This document shows positions 17,144-27,705 of a DNA stretch of 64,000 nt, one piece after another. The DNA lies in assembly GCA_016713245.1 (NCBI GenBank), contig JADJPM010000005.1, positions 186,001 through 250,000 on the forward strand, in the 5' to 3' direction. A program made the translations under genes and the position numbers. Under the pieces are notes generated by a model. It was not told the DNA's origin and searched no databases. It worked only from the letters and a program-made list of their open reading frames with translations. This DNA comes from Verrucomicrobiaceae bacterium (lineage in GTDB: Bacteria > Verrucomicrobiota > Verrucomicrobiia > Verrucomicrobiales > Verrucomicrobiaceae). How positions within the stretch are numbered: the stretch's first letter is position 1; every line of letters begins with the position of its first letter.

Positions 17144-18373
17144 TCAGGTAATCGACTCGGCCGCAGTTTCACTGGCGTGCTGCGCACGGTCCCATCTCAC
17201 ATAATCCAGCGCGGTGGGCCACTTCACCGGCTTCGCCTTGCGTCCCAGAAGACGTTTCACCTTCGCCTCAAGGGCGGGAACTCCGAGAGCGAAACGAAGG
17301 CGCTTCATGTGAGCGCGCCAGAGCTGGCGGCGCACCGAGCCTTTCTCGGCGATTTTCTTTGCCACCCGCGACCGGACGTCCGCTGGTTCCTTCGCGAGAG
17401 CCTCCTCCCAAATGACCAGATCCTTGTGGATGTCCTTCTTGCCAAACAGACAGGAGGCGAGGATCGAGTTGAAGCTTTCCGTGAAGAACCGCTCATGGTC
17501 GAGCGGATGCCTCTCCAGCCGCTCGCCGACCTTGTCCCGCACGAACATGTAGTCACTGTAGATGTTGGTGACATACGTGAATGTCTTGACGGGCACATGA
17601 AGGAAGAACGCCTCGATGCTGCGCCCAAGCAGCTGCTCCGTGCTCCGCCCCGTGCTGGTGTTGAGATCCTGGATGGATTTGCCGCCGATGAAGCTCCGGC
17701 CGCTGCTGTGTTTGTTGGTGGCGCTGACCACGAGACTCTCATTGATCTGCACCACATGGTCGGCGTAGGCAAGAAGCAGCGCCGCACAGGTGATGTCCGG
17801 ACAGAGTGGATGGTAAAGCCTACCGACCGCGCTGCTGCGCATCCGGGCGACAAGGTCACGGTGCATGCAGGCACGCTGTGGATAGGGCATCAGGCATGCC
17901 GGGTCACCAAATGGAGTCAGGAAGCCGTCCAAGATGGCCTCCGCGCTGTTGACGCAGGTCCTGCCGTTCCCACGCTCCGGCGTCACTTTGGGACGCACAC
18001 CGCGGTCATCAAACCAGTCCACCAACCAGCAGACGCACGGGTGGCGGTGGTCCTTCACCTCGGCGTGAATCCGCGCCAGTGCCCGAGTCTTGAGCAGATG
18101 CTTGTCATGGATCATGCACACATACTCGCCCTTCGCCTGGGCGGCCCCAAATTCCCAGTTGTCCGCCATGTCGAGCCCGCCAGAGCGGCAATAGCGGATT
18201 CTGGGATCCGGGTACTGAGCGATCAGGTCGCGTGTCACCTCATCGTCACTGTTGTCCGCGATGATCAGTTCCCAATCGGCAAAGGTCTGGGCGAGCACGC
18301 ACTCGACGGCCTCATGAATCAGAAAACTCCGGTTCTTCGTCGGAAGGACGATGCTGAAGAAAGGCTGGCTCAT
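17144..18373 (-). CDS. Glycosyltransferase family 2
   Basis: 409 residues from ATG 18373, where the GT-A fold begins (FFSIVLPTKNRSFLIHEAVECVLAQTF), followed by the nucleotide-binding ELIIADNSDDEVTRDLI and KGEYVCMIHDKHLLK in place of the DxD. The C-terminal 130 residues are basic and of unknown role. GT2 enzymes are inverting transferases. It lies between the thiamine-diphosphate enzyme and GT10, so it may transfer the unusual sugar made by the upstream genes; that is inference. Confidence 0.8.
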   Translation of the reverse strand: MSQPFFSIVLPTKNRSFLIHEAVECVLAQTFADWELIIADNSDDEVTRDLIAQYPDPRIRYCRSGGLDMADNWEFGAAQAKGEYVCMIHDKHLLKTRALARIHAEVKDHRHPCVCWLVDWFDDRGVRPKVTPERGNGRTCVNSAEAILDGFLTPFGDPACLMPYPQRACMHRDLVARMRSSAVGRLYHPLCPDITCAALLLAYADHVVQINESLVVSATNKHSSGRSFIGGKSIQDLNTSTGRSTEQLLGRSIEAFFLHVPVKTFTYVTNIYSDYMFVRDKVGERLERHPLDHERFFTESFNSILASCLFGKKDIHKDLVIWEEALAKEPADVRSRVAKKIAEKGSVRRQLWRAHMKRLRFALGVPALEAKVKRLLGRKAKPVKWPTALDYVRWDRAQHASETAAESIT

Positions 18374-18419
18374 GCGATGCTCGGGGAGGGGTTGGAGCAC
18401 TCGCGTGCCCGGAGATGTC

Positions 18420-20260
18420 TCATGAGGCGGCTCCTTCTGGCAGGTATCTGCCCACTTCAGCTAGGATGGCGGGATCCAGCGGCGGCAACTGCTGATGAAG
18501 CGGTGCCGACTCCATTTTGCCATCCGGCAGGATACGACTGGCAACCACCGGAAAGTTCGGTTCCTCCGGATCGACGGAAACGATCCATGCCTCGGCACCC
18601 GGGGCATCAAGTAGCAAGGCGAGCCGCTCGCTGGTGGCTTCCTCCGGTTTTAAGTACCGGCAAGGGATGCTGTAGGCGGCGAACAAGGTTGGCCAGTCCG
18701 GGAATCCCAGTCCGGTCGCCTGGTCACAGCCCACATAGGCACCGCCAAAGAACTTCCTCTGCGTGGCCCGGATGGAACTGTATCCCCCGTTCTCCATGAG
18801 GAACATCTTCACGTTCAGTTTGTTGACCCCGATAATGGCCAGTTCCTGCAGGTTCTGCGAGAAACCGCCGTCGCCCTCGAAGTGAATGATGCGCGCCTCC
18901 GGCTGGGCCATCGCCGCGCCGATGGCAGTCGCCAGTCCGTAGCCCATGCTCGCAAAGGCGGTGCTGGTGGTGGCAAACTGGCCCCGCTTCAACTCGGCGA
19001 CTTGGAGCGCCCCGTGAAGCAATTGCCGCTGGAAGTCATAGCGATCACATCCTCCGCCCTCAAGGCACGGGTGAGCTTCTGCAGGAACGCGTAGTTGGAG
19101 TGGTAGCCTTCACGCGCCACATTGGCCGGCTCCAAAGTCGGGACGAGGGCCTGGGCCCGGCGGATGTAGCCGCGCCAGTCCTCCCGGTCGGTCCAGTCAA
19201 GCGCCTGGGCCAGGGACGGGAGAATCTCGTCTGGCACCGCAGCGACAGCGCCAGCGAGCACAGGGTGGCCTTTACCCAACTCCTCGACGCTGGGATATAC
19301 TTGGTAGAGCTTGGCGCAGGGAGCATACTCTTGCCAATTAAAGCCAGTTTGCTGCAGATCCCACTGCACCCCGACACCCACGATCACATCCGCCTGGCCA
19401 ACGAGCAGATTGGCGCACCTCTGCCCCCCCCATGAATTGGGACGCCCGGCCCACACCGGCGAGTCGCAAGGAACCCGATCCATCGCGGAGGTCGTGGTCA
19501 TGACCGGCACGCCAGCCTGCTCCAAAATGGGCAGAAGCCGCCAAGCCACCTCCCGGGAAACCTGACCGCCAAGTAGCAGCAGCGGACGCTTTGCCCCGGA
19601 CAAGTGCCCAGCAAGCCACCGCGCCTGCGTCCGCGCATCCTCACCACCCAGCAGCGATGAGTCCTCGAAATGTGTATCCGGAGACTGCGGTGCCGCATTG
19701 AGCTCCACCGGATCCACCTGGCAGCCCTGGACGTCCAGACACACCTCGATGACCACCGGCCCCGGGTGAGGATGATAGGCCGCCTCAGCGATCGCCCGGA
19801 GATCCGCCCGACACAACGGCTTGCGCAAGCAGCGGCTGTGGACCGTGATGGGAGCGGTGATGGCAGAACCGTCAATCTCCTGCATGCCACGCTGCCGCAA
19901 ACGACCAGTGATGAGGTCCGTGGACTTGACCTGGCCGGCAATGACCAGCAACGGGCGGCGTTCCGTGTAGCAACCGGCCACGGCCGTGACGATATTCGTG
20001 AACCCCGGCCCTGACGTCACCAGCGCAAAGGCCTTTCCATCCGTGCTGCATTCATTGAAATGCTCGGCGGCGACGCCAGCAGACATCTCATGCACCACGG
20101 CGGCCATTTTAAAGTGATGCCGGAAACCATCGATAAGATGCATGCAACCACCTCCAGCCACGAAAAAGCAATGCGTGTAGCCAAGCTCCTTCAGCCATGT
20201 AGCAAGCAACTCGGAGTATTTGATCAAAGAGGGAGGGACAGGCTTTTCGGGCAAAGACAT
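18420..20260 (-). pseudogene. Thiamine-diphosphate-dependent acetolactate-synthase-like enzyme (YerE-like), frameshifted
   Basis: From ATG 20260 about 423 codons encode the PYR domain (catalytic glutamate in VVHEMSAGVAAEHFN; ALVTSGPGFTN) and the central domain. The frame then shifts in the G4 run near 19010. Restoring one G joins it to the second frame (19022 to 18420), which carries the diphosphate-binding domain (FEGDGGFSQNLQ ... ENGGYSSIR, the GDG-NN motif). The joined protein is about 610 residues, normal for the family. Lying after rfbF-G-H and an SDR gene, it matches YerE of yersiniose synthesis, which adds a two-carbon unit from pyruvate to a CDP-4-keto-3,6-dideoxyhexose. The shift may be a sequence error. 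Confidence 0.7.
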
Positions 20261-20273
20261 GAATAAAATCCGT

Positions 20274-21314
20274 TCATAAAGCAGAACCGTGACGAGTCCA
20301 GTGAAGTGTGCGCCGGATGGCCTCGCACAAAGACACACGCACATGCAGGCCCAGCTCTTCCCCGGCCCGGCGGACGCATGGAACATACCCTGAACGCGGC
20401 TGGCCAGGTACCGATTCTTGCGCCACTTGGATGCTCCGCGTTGAACCCGCCGCCTCGTGCACAGCCTGCGCCGTCTCCAAGATGCTCAGATCCTCGCCGG
20501 AGCCAACATTGTAGGCGCGACAGGACTGCCCCTGGCACAGGATTGTCCAGAGCCAAACGGCAAGGTCTGCCGCATAGAGGTAGGACCTCCGCGGCCGTCC
20601 GTCTCCGAGGATTCGAATGTCCTCTCCTGCCAGCACATCACGCATGAAATTCCCGATCGCGAAATGCGAGTCCTGCGGCAGGTGCGGTCCGACAAAAGCA
20701 AAACACCGGGCGATCTTTGCCTCAAAACCATGCCTGGAGGCTGCTAGCACGCACATCAGTTCCGCAGCGCGTTTTCCCTCGCCGTAGGCAGAAGAAGGCA
20801 GGGTGCAGTCTGGCGCACCAGCGTACTCTTCGGAGACATGGGTGATCTCCGGAGGCAGCCGTCCGTACACGGCACCGGAACTGGTAAAAAGCAGCTTCCT
20901 CACCCCGCACTGCGCGGCAAAGTCCAGTACACGACGCGTACCACTAAGGATCGTGTCGAACATCTCCTCAGGTGCGATGTGGTAGGCTGAAGTGGTGCCC
21001 GCATGAATGATGTGGGTGAACTCACCCTCGGGGAAAACAAAGTCACGCAAGTCTCCCGCGTGCAGACGAATGTCCGGGCGGGAGGCCAGATGCGGGGCTT
21101 TCAGCGCAAAAGCAACCGGATCTCGGGTAAGCACCGTGGCCTTTGCCTGAAGCGAGAATCTGTCATTCGCGTGCGCAAGCCCTTCCAGCAGCCAGCGACC
21201 AAAGAAGCCGGTTCCCCCCGTGATGAAGAGCGACCTTCCGCGCAAGTCTTGCCAAGCCGGCTCGGCATGCTGCAGCATGTGCTCGAGATCTTCAGGGGCA
21301 AGAGACTGTCTCAT
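20274..21314 (-). CDS. NAD-dependent sugar epimerase/dehydratase (SDR; possible YerF/CDP-abequose-synthase-like reductase)
   Basis: 346 residues. Extended-SDR motifs: SLFITGGTGFFGRWLLEGLA (cofactor loop), TSSGAVYG (Ser), SAYGEGKRAAELM (Tyr-x3-Lys) and the late DLAVWLWTILCQG region. The start overlaps the stop of rfbH by four bases. In CDP-3,6-dideoxyhexose pathways this position is held by a 4-ketoreductase that finishes the sugar (abequose, paratose or, after YerE, yersiniose). With a YerE-like gene directly downstream, a YerF-like role is the best guess. Sequence alone cannot choose between these products. Confidence 0.7.
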   Translation of the reverse strand: MRQSLAPEDLEHMLQHAEPAWQDLRGRSLFITGGTGFFGRWLLEGLAHANDRFSLQAKATVLTRDPVAFALKAPHLASRPDIRLHAGDLRDFVFPEGEFTHIIHAGTTSAYHIAPEEMFDTILSGTRRVLDFAAQCGVRKLLFTSSGAVYGRLPPEITHVSEEYAGAPDCTLPSSAYGEGKRAAELMCVLAASRHGFEAKIARCFAFVGPHLPQDSHFAIGNFMRDVLAGEDIRILGDGRPRRSYLYAADLAVWLWTILCQGQSCRAYNVGSGEDLSILETAQAVHEAAGSTRSIQVAQESVPGQPRSGYVPCVRRAGEELGLHVRVSLCEAIRRTLHWTRHGSAL

Positions 21315-22810
21315 GCACAGTGGCTGCGAGTGAACGCACGGATGGTTTCGATCTCGTAGTCGAGCATCTCCACAGTGAGCCCGGGGTATGTGCCGAGGAA
21401 AATGGCCGATTTCATGAGACTGTCAGCTCCGGGCAGCGGCGCAGCGACTCGAAAAGATTCCGGGCGGTCTTTTCTAAGCTGAACAAAGACAGGCTGCCTC
21501 AACAGGTTCCCGCCGAAGAGCATGCGGTTGCCGATTTTCTTGTCATCAAGGTGCCTTCCGAGGGAGGTGTGCGTGAAAGGCGCTTCCGGCCGCACCCTCA
21601 ACATGAATCCAAACCAAGAGCAGTCTGTCTGGCAGCCCGTTTCATCCCAGTTGAAGCCCCCATGATGCCAGCGGGTCGCGTGGGTGGGCAACGAGAATTC
21701 AAAGAACTCTTGTAGATCCGCCAGGCCGGCCCGCAAATATTCCCAGTTCGTTTTTCTGGCCGTGATAAAGGCGGGCAACTTTTTAAGCTGTTCACGCCCG
21801 ATGGCGGCCTGCGGGTCGAGCGGCTTCAGATTATACCCCAGGTGACTGTAAATGTACTTGTGGTCGTAGCCCTCCGGCAATTCGCCAAGCTGCCACTGGA
21901 ATCGCTTGCCGCAGGTGTTGTCCACCCCGCTGGCACACCAGCAATCACGCCCCCAATCACGAAAACTCTCCGCATAGGACTTCAAGGGCGGACGATGCAC
22001 GATGTTGACTGCTCCCCCTTCCCCCATCGTCAGGTGGTGCGGCGGATAAAAGGACTGGGTGGAGATGTCCCCCCACGTCCCGGTGTAGCGAATGATGTGC
22101 GTGTCACTCGGCGGGATGCCCGGCGAGTTCTCCGTGAAGCCAAGCTGCTTCGCACGCTCCACCGGCATCGAATAGGTACAGCCAAGGGCATCGCAATTGT
22201 CTTCGATCAGCCACAGATCGTGCTTCCGGCAAAACTCCAGTACCGCTCCCAGATCGAAGGGGTTGCCCAGCGTATGGGCCATCATGACAGCCTTGGTTTT
22301 GCCCTCCACAAAAGCGCCTTCCAGCTGATCCACACAGGCATTCCCTGTCACAGGATCATTATCGATAAACACGGGAACGGCACCGCACTGAAGAATCGGC
22401 GCGACCGTCGTGGGAAACCCCGCAGCCACAGTGATCACCTCGTCCCCTGGCATCACACGCCTCTTCGCCGGCAGTTTATGTGAGGTAAGCGTGGCGAAGG
22501 CGACCAAATTGGCCGAGGAGCCCGAGTTGACCAGAAGCGAGTGCTTCACGCCTAGGAAGCCTGCCAGCTCTTTTTCCATCGCTGCACCCTGCGGCCCCAG
22601 GGTGAGCCAGAAATCCAGGGTTGTGGCCACCGCGGCCGTCACTTCATCCGCGTCAAAAACACGGCCAGCATAGGGAACACTCGTTGCCTTTGGCACAAAG
22701 GGGTCGCGGCGTTGCGCTCCAGGGTGGTTCGCGCCATGCATGAGTTCAGAATACTCACGCGTCAGGCGGAGAATCTCAGCCTTGAGTTGTTCGGACGTGG
22801 TTGATGGCAT
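21311..22810 (-). CDS. rfbH: CDP-4-dehydro-6-deoxyglucose 3-dehydrase (E1)
   Basis: 499 residues; long for an aminotransferase-fold enzyme because it carries the E1-specific insertion. It belongs to the PMP-dependent, iron-sulfur E1 family. The usual PLP lysine is replaced by histidine in SFYPPHHLTMGEGGAV, and the 2Fe-2S ligand pattern CWCASGVDNTCGKRFQW is present. The N-terminal segment YAGRVFDADEVTAAVATTLDFWLTLG and LVNSGSSANLVAF are typical. It dehydrates C3 of CDP-4-keto-6-deoxyglucose and needs a reductase partner (E3, AscD/RfbI), which is not in this window. Intact despite frameshifts in its neighbours. Confidence 0.93.
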   Translation of the reverse strand: MPSTTSEQLKAEILRLTREYSELMHGANHPGAQRRDPFVPKATSVPYAGRVFDADEVTAAVATTLDFWLTLGPQGAAMEKELAGFLGVKHSLLVNSGSSANLVAFATLTSHKLPAKRRVMPGDEVITVAAGFPTTVAPILQCGAVPVFIDNDPVTGNACVDQLEGAFVEGKTKAVMMAHTLGNPFDLGAVLEFCRKHDLWLIEDNCDALGCTYSMPVERAKQLGFTENSPGIPPSDTHIIRYTGTWGDISTQSFYPPHHLTMGEGGAVNIVHRPPLKSYAESFRDWGRDCWCASGVDNTCGKRFQWQLGELPEGYDHKYIYSHLGYNLKPLDPQAAIGREQLKKLPAFITARKTNWEYLRAGLADLQEFFEFSLPTHATRWHHGGFNWDETGCQTDCSWFGFMLRVRPEAPFTHTSLGRHLDDKKIGNRMLFGGNLLRQPVFVQLRKDRPESFRVAAPLPGADSLMKSAIFLGTYPGLTVEMLDYEIETIRAFTRSHCA

Positions 22811-22825
22811 GTAGGTCGGTGCTGA

Positions 22826-23919
22826 TTACTTTGTCCAGGCCAGCCCGGCAAGGCGGGCCTGCTCGGCGTATTGCATGATTTGTAACTGCGTGAAGGCAAG
22901 CATGTCTGTGGTTCCACCCTGGTGCCGGGCGCGATACCATTCGGCCGTGGCACGTGTCGCGTCCTGGAAAGACCACACCGGCCGCCATCCGAGCAACGTT
23001 TTCGCTTTCTCGTGGCTTAACGTCAGTCTCACCGCCTCCGGCACGGCATTCGGATCCGGGCGAACTTCCCATTTGCCCGGCCAGACCGAAAAAAACGCCT
23101 CAACCACCTCCCCGACTGTCCGTTCCGATTCAGGATCCGGGCCAAAGTTCAAATTCAGCAGATCCTTCACTTGCGGCTGCTCCATGAGCTGCTGTCCAAC
23201 CTGTAGATATCCGCTCAAACACTCCAGCACATGCTGCCAGGGCCGGGTCGCGGCGGGATTCCTCAGAATCACACAGTCTCCCGCGATCTGCGCACGCACA
23301 CAGTCCGGCAGAATCCTGTCCACCGCATAGTCCCCGCCGCCGATAACATTCCCCGCCCTCACGGTCGCAAGCCGCCCCAGGCCGGCCTCACGGGAGAAAA
23401 AGGATGCATGCCAGGCCGCCACCACCAGCTCCGCAGCTGCCTTGCTCATTGAATACACATCATGCCCTCCGAGAGGATCGTCTTCACTGAAGGGGCGGCC
23501 TTGATTGCGATTGACGTAGCACTTATCACTCGTCACCACCACAACCGGTGCGCCGCAGCGGGTTACGCGAACAGCCTCCAGAAGCAGTGCCGTACCCCAG
23601 GCATTCACGGCAAATGTCTCCAACGGCTGCTGGTAGGATAGCCGGACCAGAGGTTGCGCAGCCAAGTGCAGGATTAGATCCGGCTGCACCGTCGCGATCG
23701 CCTGCTCCAGCGTCCCGCGATCTCGTAGATCGGCCAGCCACTCATGCTCGAAACAATCTCCTGGGATCAGGTTTTTCAGGTCATTCGCATGCAGGGGAGC
23801 CAGAGCGAATCCGCTCACCTTTGCGCCCAGCGCATGCAGCCAAAGGGAGAGCCATGAGCCTTTGAAGCCGGTATGGCCGGTCACTAAGACTTTTTTCCGT
23901 GATATATGGAACCGAACAT
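22826..23919 (-). CDS. rfbG: CDP-glucose 4,6-dehydratase, apparent frameshift at codon ~10
   Basis: Residues from about 23890 down encode the intact dehydratase: KVLVTGHTGFKGSWLSLWLHALG (Rossmann), the TSDKCYVN segment, VYSMSKAAAELVV (Tyr-x3-Lys) and ATVRAGNVIGGGDYAVDRILPD. The expected start is the ATG at 23919, which overlaps the rfbF stop (TGATG) and reads MFGSIYHGKK, as in RfbG. That frame ends at once unless one A is added to the A6 run at 23891-23896. The enzyme makes CDP-4-keto-6-deoxyglucose. If the indel is a sequence error, the gene is intact with about 365 codons. Confidence 0.85.
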
Positions 23920-24693
23920 CACCAGACTTTCCAAGGGGCTTTCCCGCCCTCCCACAGTTTGTTGAGGATTTCAAATTCACGGTAGGTATCCATGCACTGC
24001 CAAAAACCACTGTGGCAGTAAGCTTTGAGTCCACCTGTCTCCGCGATTCGTTGCAGCGGCTCACGTTCGAACACACACTCGTCCCCGCTCAGGTATTCTC
24101 GGACGGTTTTGTCCAGCACCATGTAGCCGCCATTGATGTACCCCGCCTCTTGTTCGGGCTTTTCGTTGAAGGAACGTACGGTTCTCCCATCGAGCCCCAG
24201 TTCACCGAAGCGTCCCGCTGGCTGAACCGCAGTCATAGTCACCACAGCTTTTTGCTCGTAATGAAACTGGACCGAGGCGGCGATGTCCGAGTCCGCCACC
24301 CCGTCACCATAAGTCAGCAGTACATCCTCCTCGCCGATGTGTCTCATGGCCCGAAGCAGGCGGCCCCCCGTCATCGTGTGAAGACCGGTCTCCAGCAGCG
24401 TGACCGACCAGTCTTCCTCGTCATGATCATTGTGATAGGTGATCTGCGGGTTCCGTCCCAGTTTCAGGGTCACGTCGCTGCGGTTCCAGAGGTAGTTGCG
24501 GAAGTAATCTTTGATGACGTCCCCTTTTGTACCCTAGGCACAACACGAAGTCTTTGAACCCATGGTGCGCATAGCTTTTCATGATGTGCCAGAGAATCGG
24601 CTGGTCGCCTATCGGAACCATCGGTTTGGGACGGTACTTCGTTTCCTCCCGGAGTCGGGTCCCCAAGCCACCGCATAGTAAAATAACTTTCAT
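23919..24693 (-). pseudogene. rfbF: Glucose-1-phosphate cytidylyltransferase, frameshifted
   Basis: ATG 24693 starts MKVILLCGGLGTRLREETKYRPKPMVPIG, the nucleotidyltransferase signature with the GGxGTR loop, and runs through FVLCLGYK. The frame then shifts at the A4G4 stretch 24521-24528. Removing one A yields GYKGDVIKDYF and joins the second frame, which has VLLTYGDGVAD, the family EKP motif (FNEKPEQE) and YINGGYMVLD. The repaired protein is about 257 residues, the normal size. It makes CDP-glucose from CTP and glucose-1-phosphate, first step of the CDP-3,6-dideoxyhexose route. Probably functional if the indel is an error. Confidence 0.85.
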
Positions 24694-24765
24694 TCTTAGT
24701 GGGTATCGAAAGCCCCTGTCAACGCAAGCCAAATCAGTTTCAACCACCAGCTTGGATCATGAGGA

Positions 24766-26008
24766 CTAGTTAGGACAAGCCTGGCTTAACTGGGTCAGTT
24801 TGAGGTATTGAACGGTCTTGTTCCGTCTGAAGACCTGCTTGCACCAGAAGCGGGCTACATTGTACCGCAGTTTGGTGAGAAAGCTGTCGTAGGGGCGAGC
24901 CGAACCGCCAGCGCAACGAGCTCCGTAGAAGGTGTATTCAGCTTGCATCAAGCGGACCCTGTTGGCGTTGTGCGAGTCCAAGGCCAGCCGAAACTCAGCG
25001 TCAGAACGTTCAAAGCCAGCCATGTCAACTGGCAATGGGTTTTCCCAAATCGTTTCAGTTCAGCGGCCACTCTGACAGACTCCCTTTTGAACAACTCCCC
25101 AGAGTTTGGGTTGCCTCCTTTGTCACAAGCATCGAACCACCTAGAGGCTTGCTCAAGAAACTCTTTGAATGGCTCGATGGTCACTAACAAACTCCGCTCG
25201 TAATTACCTAGATTCTTTGCCAGTTGTTCCTCAGAAAGCCCATTTTCTAGATAGTCCACGATGAGTTTCGGATCGGTAAAGACCCCTCGCAGGCCACATT
25301 GTAAGCTTGATAGTCAAGGAAGCCACCGGCGGCTGGTGCATAGACCGGGGTGCCATTGAGCACACTTTCATAAATGATATTGGTCAGAGGGTCCGAAACA
25401 GACAATGAGCCTGGAAGAGCGCAGCATGTCATAAAGCTTCTCTTTGGAACGGGGCTCTTTGCGTGTGATGTGATCCAGGATAAATCCGCCTTCCCTTGCG
25501 ATAGCCAAGAGCTTGGACAGCGCAGGGCCATCCACAAAACCCTTGCCGACATAAAAGGTCATTTTTTACTCTTCCCCGCATGCGGAAGAGAAGCAGGAGG
25601 TCTAGCCAGAGGCATGTTTGAAAACAGATTGAGATAACATCTGGAGATCAGCTGAGAGTAGGCGATGATGAAGTCTTCTGGACAAAACGGTAGGGGTTCA
25701 TGCGTTATGAACATCGGCTTGTTTAACAAAAACCAAACCTTTCGATAGGCGGAGAGCCTAGCAAGCGCCTTGGATGGCGTGGCATCGTTGACGATGCAAA
25801 CCGTGTCGCTAGGATCTGGCAGCTCGAGCGTAAACTGCACATGAGCTCCTTCCATTAGCAAATGCGGGTAGTAGTCATAATCCTCCAAGGATTGTGGGTG
25901 ATATGCTACACGCTGTCCCAGCCGGGCAAGAATCTGACCAAGCTTAAAAAGAAGCAGCACTCCATTCGAGTTCGCCTCATACTTCGGTGTCACGATTACC
26001 CATTTCAT
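24766..26008 (-). pseudogene. Probable glycosyltransferase or surface-polysaccharide protein broken by about four frameshifts
   Basis: Five consecutive minus-strand frames tile one gene of about 410 codons. ATG 26008 starts MKWVIVTPKYEANSNGVLLLFKLGQILARLG, a GT-B-like N-terminus. It is followed by TFYVGKGFVDGPALSKLLAIAREGG, then DPLTNIIYESVLNGTPVYAPAAGGFLD (donor-domain-like), then DYLENGLSEEQLAKNLGNYERSLL, and finally the basic tail ending at 24766. Frame changes fall near 25562, 25390, 25255 and 25020. I cannot name a GT family. It directly precedes rfbF on the same strand. Confidence 0.5.
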
Positions 26009-26615
26009 AAAATCGACTTTTTAAATCGTCCTCCTCTACTCTGCAAGTCATGTCAGTTCAGTGGCGCTGCGCAACCACTCATCAAGCATGACGAGATACG
26101 CAACTATCCATGACGGGCACAATTCCTCATTCACTAGTTCGAATTCGCGATTATCCATCCCCTCTCTCCCCGTCCCCACGCGACATTCAGGGATACTCCG
26201 GCCCCGAACCCACTAAAGCAGTCTCCTGTCAAACGATACTTGGTACCCGGCGCTTAGCAGCCGTGATACTAGAAGGCTCTCGCCCTGGACTTGACGGTAG
26301 ATGCTAGGGACTGCAGTATGCCTAGCAAATTGAATGGCACGATGCCGTGCACCGTGAGCGAAACCCAACAAGGCTCGTAGCGATGCCCCCCGCCCAAGAC
26401 CACCAATGAGCAGCATATCATGCACCGAAGCCAGCCCCCCCCTGACACCTCAGCAAAGGCTAATCTGGCTTATCACATGCCAAAGCAATTCCCTATCAGA
26501 CCTCATACATCCAGCCAACCAAATCATGCCGATCGAGACTGAACTAGACCTGTTTTTCTCTGCACTCTGCAGCCAGCAGAATTCAGGACTCGTTTAGACT
26601 CTTCCAGTTCCAAAA
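26009..26615. other. 607-base gap without a convincing gene
   Basis: Divergent intergenic region between the broken minus-strand gene (start 26008) and the plus-strand gene starting at 26616. One minus-strand open frame of 70 codons (26425-26213) reads like a remnant of a longer protein but has no recognisable motif. Base composition shifts to lower GC toward 26.6 kb. No tRNA, clear terminator or direct repeat was seen. Confidence 0.4.
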
Positions 26616-27438
26616 ATGCTTCGACCACTTCTTGATCGACTTCGTCATCTCAAGTATAAATTATCCCGGTCAGTGATACGCCGTGTGCATGAAATCTTTG
26701 ATTTTCCGATAGGTAATCAGTTAAGAGTTGAAGAGAATTTAAATACTGTAGAGCATGCAATTTCATTGCTGCCAGAGTTTTCGTATCTGGATCCGAACCT
26801 AAGTTACTTTGTAATGCATGCCAGCTTTGGCGATAAGTGGTGCATCCTTTCCTATCTTGCGGCCCACTTCGAGATCTATCCCTCCAGCCGTGTTATCGCT
26901 GCAAAGGCTGACCTCCCCATCATCGAAGCTTTTTTTGAAGAGCAGATGGTGATCAATCGTTTCATCCTTGTTGACCCTAATGCCCTTAACAGCCTAACGA
27001 GATATTTCACGCCAACACGTCGTTCCACGTCCCAGTTGGCAGACCACTATTTTAATGACGAGTGTGGCCTTGCGATTGCTCCCTATTTTGTTAAACATGG
27101 CCTACCTGCAGGAACTATTCGCCATCTCCATTTTGTGCATTACCCCTATTTCGGAGACCTGTATATGTTACATGGTGTTTCCTATGGCACTCTGTTGAAG
27201 ACACTTCTTTACTTGCCAAACTCCGTCCAGCCCTACCAGCCTACCTACTATACAGATGCTGACCATCAGTCAGCCCATGACATCTCCTCCATTCAGAACC
27301 CGCCTACTGCTGGTGATGATTTATTGCCGGCTGTGCTTTTTAATGTAGTTAACTTCTCACACGCTTCTGGCCTGCTCCCTGAAAGTAGGACGGTTGTAAA
27401 ATGTAGTTCTGGCTCCGAAACCAGGAGAACAGAACACC

Positions 27439-27705
27439 ATGAAAAAGAGCAGACACAGTGAAGAGAAGATCAGGGAGCATCCTGCGCGAGGCGCAGGGTG
27501 GGATGAAGGTCCGGGACGTGTGCGCGCGTCATAACATCAGCGAGCAGACCTACTACGGGTGGAAGCGCAAGTATGGCGGGATGCAGGTCGATGAGCTGCG
27601 TCAGGCGAGGGCGTTGGCGGAAGAAAACGGGCGGCTCAAACGCATCGTGGCGGACTTGACGGTGCAGATCGACATCTTGAAGGCCATCAACGCAAAAAAT
27701 GGTAA
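27439..27705 (+). pseudogene. IS3-family OrfA (HTH, Tnp_1) with small indels
   Basis: ATG 27439 reads MKKSRHSEEKI, the usual start of this OrfA group. It then shifts near 27470 into the frame ILREAQGGMKVRDVCARHNISEQTYYGWKRKYGG, the helix-turn-helix that binds the terminal repeats, followed by a leucine-zipper-like stretch (LAEENGRLKRIVADLTVQIDILKAI). Near 27690 the end also appears shifted by one base in an A6 run, so the expected stop after a terminal tryptophan is missed. About 88 codons. Confidence 0.75.

Noticed and set aside
26213..26425. 70-codon minus-strand frame in the 26.0-26.6 kb gap
   Set aside because: Too short and without a motif; noted only as a possible remnant.
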